Shown: positions 15,752 to 24,309 of the stretch, piece after piece
Numbering within the stretch: the first letter of the stretch is position 1
Layout: each line of letters opens with the position of its first letter
Assembly: GCA_937120535.1 (NCBI GenBank)
Contig: CAKZJX010000042.1
Location: 1-64,000 of the forward strand
Length of the DNA stretch: 64,000 nucleotides
Reading direction: 5' to 3'
Source of the DNA: an uncultured Anaerolineae bacterium
GTDB taxonomy: Bacteria; Chloroflexota; Anaerolineae; Anaerolineales; Villigracilaceae
The notes under the pieces: generated by a model
The model's database searches: none
Seen by the model: only the letters and a program-made list of their open reading frames with translations
Told to the model about the DNA's origin: nothing
Made by a program: the position numbers and the translations under genes

Positions 15752-18700
15752 TTAGGGGGTAGGGGTAGGAGATTCGGGAGGAGGCGTGTCGGTGGACGGG
15801 GCCGGCGTGGCGGTCGGTGGGAGAGGGGTCGGGGTAGGTGGAATCGGAGTGGCGGTCGGTGGGAGAGGGGTCAGGGTGGGTGGAATCGGAGTGGCGGTCG
15901 GCGAGGGGAACGGCGTGTCAGTGGGCGGAAGGGGCAGTTGAACGGTGAGCAGGACGATCTTTTCCGCCACAGCGTTGTTGGGACCCCAGACGCGCAGGCG
16001 CAAAGCAACGATGCCGTTGGGCACCGGGCTCAGGTCTAGGATGGCCAGCGTGCCATCGCGCACCGGCTGGCGGCTTTCAACAATTGAAATCCAGTTGTGC
16101 GGGTCATCGCTGTGTGCGAAATCCAATGCCCAGCCCCGGAAGCCAGCCGTGGCATCGGCTGTGCCGCGGACTTCAAGTAGGGGCGAGGTGATGACCATTC
16201 CATCTCGTAGGTTGTTGAATTCCAGCAAGGGGCGAGGATCGTCGGAACGGCATTCGCGCTCTGGAGCGAAGACAATCTCGTCATCCGGGAGGTTGTGTGC
16301 CCGCAGCCAGGCCCGACCTTGTGCCGTTTCTAGCCATCTCCGTCCCCACGGATCGTCTACCCGCAACGCCATCACCTCTTGGGCAAACTCCTCACACACT
16401 GGCGAGGCTTCTAAACCGGTCCAGGGATCTATGCGGATCTTGCGGAACAGGTCTTTGCTGGCCGGCAGGGGCGGCTGATCGGCGACGAAGTATTCCCGCC
16501 GCTGTTGGCCGGGGCACCACCGAGAAGGTTTGGTCCCCGAGACGGCGCAGATCACCTCCTCGATGATCCCAGGCGGTGGGACGAAAGGGCTAGGCGATCC
16601 GCCGCTGATCAGCGGGACAGCGTATTGCATGAATTGATTCCAGATCGGCGCTGCGCCGGTCGAGCCGGTGGTTTGAAGCAGGGGGGTGTAATCGGCGTTG
16701 CCGATCCAGACTCCAGTCGCCAAGTCGGGGGTGTAGCCGATGGTCCAGTTGTCGAAGACCCATTCACGGGCATCGCCGCGCGGGGTGCCGCTGGTGCCGG
16801 TCTTGACGGCGGCCGGGAAGGGCAGGTTGAGCGGCGAGTTGCGCCCAAACATCCAAGCGCGAGCTTCGTTATCGGACAGGATGGAAGAGAGGAGGAAGGC
16901 ATGTTCTGGGCGGATGATCGGATCGCCAGCCGGAGGCTGGTATTCCTCAATAACGTTGCCCTCAAAGTCGGTGATCTTGAGGATGGCCACCGGCGGGACG
17001 CGCCGGCCCTGATTGGCAAACACGGCATAGGCAGCGGTCAATTCGAGCAGGCTGACTTCTCCGCCGCCGAGCGTCAGCGAGAGGCCGTAGTCCGGCCGGA
17101 TGAGGGAGGTAATGCCCAGGCGTTCGGCCATGGCGATCAGGCCGTCTTTTTGCGGCGTGGCCGGGTCGTCGTAGATGCCAACAAATTGCAGGGTCTTCAC
17201 CGCCGGAATGTTGAACGAGTTGGCCAATGCCACGCGCACGGTCACTGGGCCGTGGAATTTGCCGTCGTAGTTGGAAGGGACGTAGGGCGGGCGCGGGTCA
17301 CTGGGCAGGCCAGACGGAGGGAATTCGCTGGGCACGTCCCAGATCAGGGTGGCCGGCGTCCATCCCTTTTCAAAGGCGGCGACGTAGGTGATAGGTTTGA
17401 TGGCCGAGCCAGGCTGACGGGTAGGGCTGGTCGCCATGTTGACCTGGCCGCTAATGGCTTCGTTGTAAAAATCGGGCGAACCGACCATGGCCAGGATCTC
17501 GCCGGTCGAGGGCCGAATGGCAACCAGCGCGCCGTTGCGGATGTTGTTGGCCGCTAAGGCGGCCACTTGTTCGCTGACAATGCGCTGGGCATAATCTTGC
17601 AAGCGTGGGTCTAGAGTGGTGTAGACAGTGAATCCCGAACGATAGAGGGTCTGGGCATCATATTTGCTCTCCAACAGGTTGCGCACGTAGTTCACCCAGT
17701 GGGGATAGCGCAGGTCAATCCGAGGCGAGGGGAAGGTGTAGTTGCGAATTGCTTCGGCGGCCGAGGCGGCTGCCACCGCATCCACACAGACCGGTTGCGA
17801 GCTGTTGCTCACGGGAATGCAGCCGCGCTCTTGGCTGAGGAGGTACATGAGCACCACCACTTGTTCGTGGCGTTTGAGGGCGGCTTTGCGATTGGTGTGC
17901 ACGTCGTATATGGCCGGCGATTGGGGCAGGCCGGCCAGGAAGCTAGCCTGGGCCAAGGTGAGTTTATCGGCTGTGGTGTTGAAGTAGGTCTCGGCGGCGG
18001 CTTCAATGCCGTAGGCGAGATTGCCGTAGTAAATTTCGTTGAGGTAGAGTTCGAGGATTTCGTCCTTGCTGTAGCGGCGGCTGATCTCGGCTGCCAGGAT
18101 GATCTCGCGCGCTTTGCGGCGCACAGTGCGCTCGGCGCGTTCTTCTGGCGAGAGCAGCAGGGCCCGGGCCAGTTGTTGGGTAATGGTGGATGCGCCACCT
18201 CCTTGCCCGTCAGTGCGATAGTTTTCCCACAAGGCGCGGGCGATGGCAAAGACGTCGAAGCCGGGATGTTTGTAGAAGTCTTTGTCTTCGGTAGCGATGG
18301 TGGCGGCGATGACGTAGGGCGAGATCTTCTCTAAGGGAACGTAGGTGCGTCGTCCAGCGTTGGGCGGGATGATCTCGTAGAGCGGGAGGCCGTTGCGGTC
18401 CAGGATGCGCGTGGTTTCAAATTGCGAAGCGCGAGCGCGCAGGTCGTCCACACTGGGGAGGGTACGGGCAATCGAGTAGTAGCTGTAGATGGCCAGGGTG
18501 ACGAGGACCAGGGCCAGCAGGGTGCCGGCAAAGATCAGCCCTACCAGGCCATAGGCAAGATAGGCCAGCACATATGGACGATCGAGGGGGAAAGTCTTGG
18601 GCGTGGAGACGGTGGGGGTGGACGCAGCCGGCACGAGTTGAGAGGAGATGCGATAGGCGGCCGGCGAGACGCGCGTCCCGTCTAGGTCTATCTCATCCAC

Positions 18701-18877
18701 TCGACGGGGTAGGGGCATGTGGTCCCGATCCACCGCTGGCGGCAGGATCGGGCCTTCGTGGGGGCCAGGCGACGGTTCGTCTGGGATAGGCGGCGTCAGG
18801 TCTAGGCGGGTTTCCGCTTCGGAGCGCAGCAGTCGGCGGATGCGTTCGCGGTCGGACTCGGGAAGTTGTTCGTTCAT
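15752..18877 (-). CDS. Class A penicillin-binding protein (PBP1A-like) with Thr/Pro-rich C-terminal tail
   Basis: 1041 residues. A cytoplasmic Pro-rich region (1-95) leads to one membrane segment at about 103-130. The glycosyltransferase domain has ATEDKDFYKHPG (catalytic Glu) and GGASTITQQLAR. The transpeptidase domain carries RQPGSAIKP (SxxK serine), SFN and VKTGTSG. A third, beta-rich region (about 870-985) precedes a tail of about 55 residues made of TP repeats. It polymerises and crosslinks peptidoglycan at the outer face of the membrane. The start overlaps the stop of the MaoC gene by ATGA. The tail is typical of cell-wall-spanning linkers in Chloroflexota proteins. Confidence 0.95.
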   Translation of the reverse strand: MNEQLPESDRERIRRLLRSEAETRLDLTPPIPDEPSPGPHEGPILPPAVDRDHMPLPRRVDEIDLDGTRVSPAAYRISSQLVPAASTPTVSTPKTFPLDRPYVLAYLAYGLVGLIFAGTLLALVLVTLAIYSYYSIARTLPSVDDLRARASQFETTRILDRNGLPLYEIIPPNAGRRTYVPLEKISPYVIAATIATEDKDFYKHPGFDVFAIARALWENYRTDGQGGGASTITQQLARALLLSPEERAERTVRRKAREIILAAEISRRYSKDEILELYLNEIYYGNLAYGIEAAAETYFNTTADKLTLAQASFLAGLPQSPAIYDVHTNRKAALKRHEQVVVLMYLLSQERGCIPVSNSSQPVCVDAVAAASAAEAIRNYTFPSPRIDLRYPHWVNYVRNLLESKYDAQTLYRSGFTVYTTLDPRLQDYAQRIVSEQVAALAANNIRNGALVAIRPSTGEILAMVGSPDFYNEAISGQVNMATSPTRQPGSAIKPITYVAAFEKGWTPATLIWDVPSEFPPSGLPSDPRPPYVPSNYDGKFHGPVTVRVALANSFNIPAVKTLQFVGIYDDPATPQKDGLIAMAERLGITSLIRPDYGLSLTLGGGEVSLLELTAAYAVFANQGRRVPPVAILKITDFEGNVIEEYQPPAGDPIIRPEHAFLLSSILSDNEARAWMFGRNSPLNLPFPAAVKTGTSGTPRGDAREWVFDNWTIGYTPDLATGVWIGNADYTPLLQTTGSTGAAPIWNQFMQYAVPLISGGSPSPFVPPPGIIEEVICAVSGTKPSRWCPGQQRREYFVADQPPLPASKDLFRKIRIDPWTGLEASPVCEEFAQEVMALRVDDPWGRRWLETAQGRAWLRAHNLPDDEIVFAPERECRSDDPRPLLEFNNLRDGMVITSPLLEVRGTADATAGFRGWALDFAHSDDPHNWISIVESRQPVRDGTLAILDLSPVPNGIVALRLRVWGPNNAVAEKIVLLTVQLPLPPTDTPFPSPTATPIPPTLTPLPPTATPIPPTPTPLPPTATPAPSTDTPPPESPTPTP
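15799..15910 (-). repeat. 42-bp imperfect tandem repeat coding PBP tail
   Basis: Two copies and a partial third of a 42 bp unit (14 residues, Pro/Thr-rich, approximately PIPPTPTPLPPTAT). The repeated GTGGCGGTCGG block recurs at 15807, 15849 and 15891. It encodes the extended tail of the penicillin-binding protein and could vary in copy number between strains. Confidence 0.8.
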
Positions 18878-19326
18878 GGTTGAGGCTTAGACGCTACGAG
18901 AACTGCTAAGGTTCCGCGCATCACCGTCTCTTGGTTCTGGTTTTTCACCTCTAAGGCCACTTGGGCCAAGCCGGCCCCGAGACGTGGAATGGCTTTTAGC
19001 TCTTTGGCCTCCATTTCTACGTGCAGCGTGTCGCCAATGAAGACCGGTTTGATGAACTTCCACTCGATGATTTCGCGAAAGGCCAGGGCCGTCCCTTCGA
19101 GCACGCCGGTGCGCATGAGCAGTCCGACGGCAATCGAAAGGCCAAGCAAGCCGTGGGCGATGCGCTGACCGAATTGGGTGGTTCTGGCGAATTCGGCATC
19201 GGTGTGAAGCTGGTTGTAATCGCCTGTCAGGCCGGCAAACAGCATGATGTCGCTTTCGGTGATGGTGCGACCAACGCTGGTTAGCCGTTGGCCGACGGAA
19301 AAATCTTCAAAGTACAATCCCGGCAT
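18874..19326 (-). CDS. MaoC-like (R)-specific enoyl hydratase
   Basis: 150 residues from the ATG after GAGGAGACTAACT. A hot-dog fold is indicated by YFEDFSVGQRL at the start and the hydratase motif LTGDYNQLHTD, with Asp36 and His41 as the expected catalytic pair and Asn38 between them. FGQRIAHGLLGLSIAVGLL follows. Family members hydrate (R)-3-hydroxyacyl thioesters. The preceding in-frame ATG at 19383 lacks a ribosome site. It overlaps the PBP start by ATGA, so the two are co-transcribed, although no functional link to peptidoglycan is evident. Confidence 0.88.
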   Translation of the reverse strand: MPGLYFEDFSVGQRLTSVGRTITESDIMLFAGLTGDYNQLHTDAEFARTTQFGQRIAHGLLGLSIAVGLLMRTGVLEGTALAFREIIEWKFIKPVFIGDTLHVEMEAKELKAIPRLGAGLAQVALEVKNQNQETVMRGTLAVLVASKPQP

Positions 19327-19399
19327 AGTTAGTCTCCTCAGAGGGTAGTCATAGGCGATGAAACAGGGCGCCGGCGTTATCACGGTACGCCCAATCTTC

Positions 19400-19753
19400 G
19401 ATTTTTCTATCGTACATAAGCAAGTAAGAAGATCGGCTCTGATGGATAAATCGTGGCTTGGGTCGCCAACAGGCGCGCAGACAGGCGCTCCCCAAAAATG
19501 GTCTTGAAGCGGAACAGGGTCGTTTCTGCCCGGGAACGCCTAGGGTAACCTGAGGGTCTTTCCAGGCATTTTGTCCCTGCTTGCAAATGGCTCGTAGGTT
19601 CTCGTCTCGTTTCAATCGTTCCGCCTGGATATGGCCATGCTGCCAGATGTGGGCGTTCTGGCGGGGCGGGATCCGGACTTTCGCCTGAGGCGCATATTCA
19701 GACCAGTTCTTGACGCGATATACTGTCTTCGGGCGTGGCTGTTTTTTTGGCAT
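19400..19753 (-). pseudogene. IS5-family transposase remnant with large internal deletion
   Basis: The first 20 residues (MPKKQPRPKTVYRVKNWSEY) match the N-terminus of IS5-type transposases. They join directly to the family's C-terminal part, with IPPRQNAHIWQHG and RDENLRAI. More than 200 residues, including the first catalytic Asp region, are missing. After about residue 68 the family pattern continues in another frame (ETTLFRFKTIFGERLSARLL), so a frameshift is also present. The remnant is inactive. It lies 46 bp from inverted-repeat element copy B, which may be a related derivative. Confidence 0.8.
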
Positions 19754-19798
19754 ACCCCAAACTTACACGGTCACGCCCTCTTTGTCAACCTTTCATGG

Positions 19799-19956
19799 CC
19801 TTGTTCAATAAGCCTCTTTGGATGGTACGAACTGTCTCTAGAAGTCATAAGCAGGCCGTTTGACCCTTGAATCAGCGGCTGATTCCACCGCTGATCCCCA
19901 GCCATGCCGGCTCTACCGGGCTCTCCTTTCGCGTCAAGAATACTTATTGAACAAGC
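19799..19956. mobile_element. MITE-like inverted-repeat element, copy B
   Basis: Same element as at 1365-1525 but inverted. Ends are CTTGTTCAATAAG (19800-19812) and CTTATTGAACAAG (19943-19955). The interior shares the GAATCAG/CTGATTC near-palindrome and blocks such as GGATGGTACGAACTGTC and CTCTACCGGGCTCTC. It stops 10 bp before the -35 box of the tetR promoter, so it could have altered that promoter. Confidence 0.75.
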
Positions 19957-19965
19957 TCGTGACCC

Positions 19966-20022
19966 TTGACAGCATACTCCGCTTATGTTATCCTTCCAAT
20001 AGACCGACCAGTCGGTCTATTG
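19966..20022 (+). promoter_or_regulatory. tetR promoter with overlapping palindromic operator
   Basis: TTGACA (19966-19971), 17 bp spacer, TATCCT (19989-19994). A perfect palindrome, 12-bp arms CAATAGACCGAC and its complement separated by CA, covers 19997-20022. It therefore sits on the expected transcription start and ends 4 bp before the tetR ATG. The ACCGAC-N2-GTCGGT core is typical of TetR-family operators, so autorepression is likely. Confidence 0.88.
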
Positions 20023-20026
20023 GCCC

Positions 20027-20635
20027 ATGACCCAACACGACTCATCCTTCTCTTCCGATACCCGTGAACGCATCCTCAAGGCAGCCATCGAGGTCTTTGC
20101 TACCAAAGGCTACCACGATGCCAAAGTGGACGACATCGTAAGCGAGTCGCACACCTCGAAAGGCGCCTTTTATTTCTACTTCCCCAGCAAGCGGGACATC
20201 TTTCTGGCCTTGAGCGACATGTTTGCCGACCTGCTTGAGCGCCGCCTGCGCCAAGCCTTTGAAGGACACTCGAGCGGGCTAGAGCAGATGAACGCCGCCC
20301 TGGAATCCCTGCTGGGATTGTTTGCCCAACACCGCGCCCTGGCGAAGATCGCGCTGATTCAAGCAGTGGGGTTAGGCGCAATCTTCGAAGAGCGACGTCG
20401 CGCTATTTTAGATCGTCTCACCCAGCTCGTCCGATCCCGCCTAGATCAGGCGGTGGCCGAAGGCAGCATTCCGCCTCAGCCTACCGAAATCGTGGCGCGA
20501 GCCTGGATCGGCGCCCTGGGCGAGATCGTTACCCACTGGATTTACACGGGCGAACCGCCGCTCGAACAAACCCTGCCCGTCCTGCGTCGCTTCCTGGCGC
20601 GATCGATCGGCATCCCCAACGAACGCATCCCCTAA
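20027..20635 (+). CDS. TetR/AcrR family transcriptional regulator
   Basis: 202 residues. The N-terminal helix-turn-helix is clear: TRERILKAAIEVFATKGYHDAKVDDIV, then SKGAFYFYFPSKRDIF up to about residue 63. The ligand-binding helical domain follows. The start has no strong ribosome site; it lies directly after the operator, on a transcript expected to begin near 20001. The next gene, 75 nt downstream on the same strand, is the binding protein of an ABC importer, so the regulator probably controls itself and the importer/prenyltransferase genes. The ligand is unknown, perhaps a lipophilic or acyl compound as for many members. Confidence 0.92.
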   Translation: MTQHDSSFSSDTRERILKAAIEVFATKGYHDAKVDDIVSESHTSKGAFYFYFPSKRDIFLALSDMFADLLERRLRQAFEGHSSGLEQMNAALESLLGLFAQHRALAKIALIQAVGLGAIFEERRRAILDRLTQLVRSRLDQAVAEGSIPPQPTEIVARAWIGALGEIVTHWIYTGEPPLEQTLPVLRRFLARSIGIPNERIP

Positions 20636-20710
20636 CAATCGCGACGCGGATCACGATCCGTTTCCTGCCCCCATTCTCAATCCTATCTCAACCTTTCAGG
20701 AGAGTCCACC

Positions 20711-21736
20711 ATGCACCTCTTACGTTTCCTCTCGCTTGTGATTCTCGCCGCTAGCCTGGCGCTCGGCGCCTGCGCGCCTTCAGCACCGACTGCGGTTGCC
20801 CCTGCCGGCCCAACCGAGAGCGTGGCGCCTACACCCACAACCCCCGTCGAAGCACCGACCGCTGAGCCCATCCTGCTGCGGATCGCTGTCCTGCCCATCA
20901 TTGACGCCCTGCCGATGTACGTCGCTCAACAAGAAGGGCTATTTGAAAAGCGCGGGGTTCGGGTGGAATTCGTCCTTGTTGCTTCTGCGCCGGAGCGCGA
21001 TCAATTGCTGGCAGTCGGCCAGGCCGATGGAACCGTCAACGAAACCCTAGCCGTGATGAACTTCAACAGAGACTCCGTCCAGATGCAAGTGGTGCGATAC
21101 GCTCTGCGTCCAGTGGAAGGGTACGGTCACTTCTTCATCCTGGCCTCTGCCCAGAGCGGAATCACCGACGCCCAGGGCCTGAAGGGAGTGGAGATCGGCG
21201 TTTCCAAAGGAACGGTGATTGAATACGTCACTGAGCGCCTACTTCAGGCCGAGGGCCTCTCCAACGACGAGATCAAAACCATAGCGGTCCCAAAAATCCC
21301 CGATCGCATGGCCCTGCTAGCTTCGGGCGAGCTTAAAGCAGCCGTCCTGCCAGATCCGCTGGCCTCGCTGGCCGTGGCCCAAGGAGCGGTCCGGGTCCTT
21401 GATGACTCCAAGTATCCCGAATACGGCTTCAGCGTCATCTCCTTCCGCCGGCCCGTCCTAGAAGCCCATCCACAAGCGATCCGCGCCTTCCTGGCCGCTG
21501 TGGAGGAAGCCACAGCTTTGCTGAATGCCGATCCCGCCCGCTACGGCAGCTTGCTGAGCGAACAGAAACTGGTGCCAGAGCCGCTGATCGGCAAGTTCGT
21601 CATCCCTCCCTTCCCGACCGCCGGCGTTCCGACCGAAGCTGAGTGGCTCGACGCCCTGGCGTGGGCCAAAGACAAAGGCATCCTGACCACCGACGTCTCC
21701 TACACCGACTCGGTGACCGCATCGTTCCTACCATAA
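20711..21736 (+). CDS. ABC transporter substrate-binding lipoprotein (NMT1/SsuA-like)
   Basis: 341 residues. Lipoprotein signal with lipobox LALGAC (Cys at about 21), a Pro/Thr-rich spacer to about 55, then a periplasmic-binding fold beginning LRIAVLPIIDALPMYVAQQEGLF, as in NMT1/THI5 and SsuA proteins for thiamine precursors, sulfonates and similar ligands. DQLLAVGQADGTVNE and GVEIGVSKGTVIEYV are further family-like segments. The ATG follows AGGAGAGTCCACC. The matching ATPase and permease genes lie 1 kb downstream, with a UbiA prenyltransferase between. The ligand cannot be assigned by sequence. Confidence 0.9.
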   Translation: MHLLRFLSLVILAASLALGACAPSAPTAVAPAGPTESVAPTPTTPVEAPTAEPILLRIAVLPIIDALPMYVAQQEGLFEKRGVRVEFVLVASAPERDQLLAVGQADGTVNETLAVMNFNRDSVQMQVVRYALRPVEGYGHFFILASAQSGITDAQGLKGVEIGVSKGTVIEYVTERLLQAEGLSNDEIKTIAVPKIPDRMALLASGELKAAVLPDPLASLAVAQGAVRVLDDSKYPEYGFSVISFRRPVLEAHPQAIRAFLAAVEEATALLNADPARYGSLLSEQKLVPEPLIGKFVIPPFPTAGVPTEAEWLDALAWAKDKGILTTDVSYTDSVTASFLP

Positions 21737-21757
21737 CGCATAACTTTGGAGGCCATC

Positions 21758-22672
21758 ATGGAGCAGAAACTGACTGCAAGCGATGTTCTTGGTCCCATGC
21801 GCCTGCCGTTCCTGCTTCTCCCTCCGGTCTGTGTGGGGCTAGGAACGGCGATCGCCTTCTGGCGCACCGGCGAGATCCACTTCGGTTATGCCTTGCTAGC
21901 CCTCTTAGGAGGCATCACGGCGCACATTAGCGTGAACGCCTTCAATGAATACTTCGACTTCAAAAGCGGTCTCGATGCTATCACCCAGAAGACCCCGTTC
22001 AGCGGCGGAAGCGGGACGCTGCCGGCCCGCCCTCATGCTGCCAAGGCAGCCTTAATCACCGCCATCGCGACTTTGATGATCACGATGGCGATCGGGGCCT
22101 TCTTTGCCATCGTGCGCGGGCCGGCCATCCTGCCGCTCGGCATGGTTGGTCTGCTGTTGATCGTCCTCTACACCACCTGGATCACACATCATTGGCTGCT
22201 CTGTCTGATCGCGCCTGGCCTAGGCTTTGGCGTCCTGATGGTGATGGGAACCGACTTTATTCTGACCGGCAGCTATTCCTGGCAGGCCGCCCTCGTCTCT
22301 CTCATTCCCACCTTCCTGGTCAGCAACTTGCTGTTGCTCAACCAATTTCCCGACGTCGAAGCGGACCGCCAAGTTGGCCGGCGTCACCTACCGATCCGCT
22401 TTGGTCGGCGTGTTGGCAGCCTAGTATACATTGCCCTCCTCGCCTCCACCTACCTGAGCCTCAGCATCGGCGTGTTCTCCGGTCTCCTGCCGGCCTGGGC
22501 ATTGCTGGGATGGCTCACCCTGCCGTTCGCCCTCTCGGCCGGCCGCGGCGCCTACCGCTTTGCCGACCAGGTTGGCAACTTGCTGCCCTACATGGGTCAG
22601 AACGTTCTGCTGAACCTGCTGACTCCTCTCCTTATCGCCCTGGGCATCTCCATTTCCGCCTTCCTGCGCTGA
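21758..22672 (+). CDS. UbiA-family prenyltransferase (MenA-like), within ABC importer genes
   Basis: 304 residues from the ATG after TTTGGAGGCCATC. About eight membrane segments. The two prenyl-diphosphate/Mg motifs are present, NAFNEYFDFKSGLD (about 65-78) and NQFPDVEADRQVGRR (about 194-208), so it should be an active transferase that joins an isoprenoid chain to an aromatic acceptor. It is a second UbiA gene besides menA at 24.3 kb. It lies 21 nt after the binding-protein gene and 76 nt before the ATPase gene, with a TATAAT in the latter gap. Close linkage to an importer suggests that the imported compound, or a quinone made from it, is its acceptor; this is inference. Confidence 0.87.
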   Translation: MEQKLTASDVLGPMRLPFLLLPPVCVGLGTAIAFWRTGEIHFGYALLALLGGITAHISVNAFNEYFDFKSGLDAITQKTPFSGGSGTLPARPHAAKAALITAIATLMITMAIGAFFAIVRGPAILPLGMVGLLLIVLYTTWITHHWLLCLIAPGLGFGVLMVMGTDFILTGSYSWQAALVSLIPTFLVSNLLLLNQFPDVEADRQVGRRHLPIRFGRRVGSLVYIALLASTYLSLSIGVFSGLLPAWALLGWLTLPFALSAGRGAYRFADQVGNLLPYMGQNVLLNLLTPLLIALGISISAFLR

Positions 22673-22748
22673 ACGGCGGTCGAATATTCGGTATAATACC
22701 CCTTCCTCACCCGCTTTGATCGTGGCGGGATGAGGGAGAGCTTTCTCG

Positions 22749-23516
22749 ATGATCCACGTTCATCAAATCACCTTTGGCTACACGCCTACCTCTCCGCTGT
22801 TCGAAGGCTTTACCTGGGACGTTGCTCGCGGCGAGATGTGGGCCATCCTCGGCCCTTCGGGCTGTGGAAAGACCACGCTTCTCATGCTGCTAGCCGGCCT
22901 GCGTTTCCCCACCGCCGGCCAGATCTCCATCGAGGGCCGGCCGATTCATCGCCCACGACCCGGCACGGGATTAATCCTGCAAGATTACGGCCTACTGCCC
23001 TGGGCTACCGTTCGCCAAAACGTAGAACTTGGCCTACGCATTCGCGCCCTCTACGGCCCCGATGGCAAACACGCTCCAAAGGAATCTCTCACCGAGAACC
23101 GCGCCCCTTATTGGATTGACCGCCTAGGTCTGACCGAAGTAGCCGAACGCTACCCCTCCCAGATCTCAGGCGGTCAGCGCCAACGAACCGCCATCGCCCG
23201 CACCCTCGTCCTACAGCCCGACCTGCTCTTGATGGACGAACCCTTCTCCTCCCTCGACGCAGTCACCTGTCACGATCTGCAACACCTCACCCTCTCCCTC
23301 TGCCAAGAACAAGGGATCACCCTGATCGTAGTTACCCATGCCATCGAAGAGGCCCTGGCTCTCGGTCAAAAAATCCTCCTGCTCGGTGCACCGCCCAATC
23401 GCCAGGCGCGTATCTTTGAAAACCCTCGCGCCGGCCAAGGTCAAATTGACCGCCGACTCCACAACCAACTGTGGGAGGAGATGAAACGCCAAGGACACTC
23501 GGTTGCTTCACCCTAA
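22749..23516 (+). CDS. ABC transporter ATP-binding protein (SsuB/TauB-like)
   Basis: 255 residues. Walker A GPSGCGKTT at about 36-44, Q-loop near LILQDYGLLPW, signature SGGQRQR at about 140, Walker B LLLMDEPFSSLD at about 160-171, and switch His in VVTHAIEEAL. It energises import together with the permease that starts 35 nt downstream and the lipoprotein encoded upstream. The pattern fits nitrate/sulfonate/taurine/thiamine-precursor importers. A TATAAT at 22693-22698 could give a second promoter for ATPase and permease. Confidence 0.93.
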   Translation: MIHVHQITFGYTPTSPLFEGFTWDVARGEMWAILGPSGCGKTTLLMLLAGLRFPTAGQISIEGRPIHRPRPGTGLILQDYGLLPWATVRQNVELGLRIRALYGPDGKHAPKESLTENRAPYWIDRLGLTEVAERYPSQISGGQRQRTAIARTLVLQPDLLLMDEPFSSLDAVTCHDLQHLTLSLCQEQGITLIVVTHAIEEALALGQKILLLGAPPNRQARIFENPRAGQGQIDRRLHNQLWEEMKRQGHSVASP

Positions 23517-23551
23517 ATGCAAGAGCATCCTTCCCTCAACGTCCGATCGCC

Positions 23552-24298
23552 ATGGTCATGAAACAACGCGAAATCACCCTAGCGGCGCTTGGCTTGCTGC
23601 TCCTCTGGCAATTGGCCGCCCTGATCGTTCAACGCCCCATCCTGCCTGGGCCAAGCACAGTCTTGCTGATCTTCGTGCGCGAGCTGGGGAACGACCTATT
23701 GCTACACTTCGGCGCCAGCCTGTGGCGGGTCACAGCGGGAATGGCTCTCTCGGTGCTGATCGCCGCCCCGGCCGGGATCGTCATCGGCGCCTCGCCCCGC
23801 TGGAACCGCCTGGTATCCCCGATCATTTACCTGCTATATCCCATCCCGAAGGTGGTACTGGTGCCCATTGTCCTGCTGTTCCTGGGCGTGGGAGATAGGG
23901 CCAAGATCGCCCTGATCTTCCTGATCCTGTTCTTCCAGATCCTGGTCCTGGTGCGCGATCAAGCGGTCGGCATCCCTCCCCAACTCATCCAGAGCCTACG
24001 CAGCATAGGCGCCGGCCGTCGGGCCCTGTTCCGCTTCGTTTACCTCCCGGCTAGCCTGCCCGCCATCCTAACCGCCCTGCGCCAATCTATTGGCACTGCG
24101 GTTGCCGTGCTCTACGTAACCGAACTATTCGCCACCAAATACGGCCTGGGATACTACATCTACTACAACGGCAGCACCTTGCTCAACTACCCGGCCATGT
24201 ATGCCGGCGTGATCGCCATGGCCATCCTGGGTTTCGGCATGTACGTGGTGGTGGACTGGCTCGAACGTCGCTGGTGTGCATGGAAATTTGCCTCCTAG
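23552..24298 (+). CDS. ABC transporter permease (SsuC/TauC-like)
   Basis: 248 residues from the ATG at 23552; a second ATG two codons later is equally possible, and a longer ORF upstream lies inside the ATPase gene. About six membrane segments. The permease coupling loop (EAA-type) appears at about 155-180 with IPPQLIQSLRSIGAGRRALFRFVYLPASLPAILTALR, and WQLAALIV-type N-terminal segments match SsuC/ThiX. It completes the importer with the ATPase and binding protein. The gene ends 11 bp from the convergent menA. Confidence 0.92.
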   Translation: MVMKQREITLAALGLLLLWQLAALIVQRPILPGPSTVLLIFVRELGNDLLLHFGASLWRVTAGMALSVLIAAPAGIVIGASPRWNRLVSPIIYLLYPIPKVVLVPIVLLFLGVGDRAKIALIFLILFFQILVLVRDQAVGIPPQLIQSLRSIGAGRRALFRFVYLPASLPAILTALRQSIGTAVAVLYVTELFATKYGLGYYIYYNGSTLLNYPAMYAGVIAMAILGFGMYVVVDWLERRWCAWKFAS

Positions 24299-24309
24299 CC
24301 CTTCTTCAT

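Noticed and set aside
15799-15910. Tandem repeats as a possible CRISPR array
   Set aside because: The 42-bp units are contiguous, in frame and encode the Thr/Pro tail of PBP1A; there are no spacers or cas genes.
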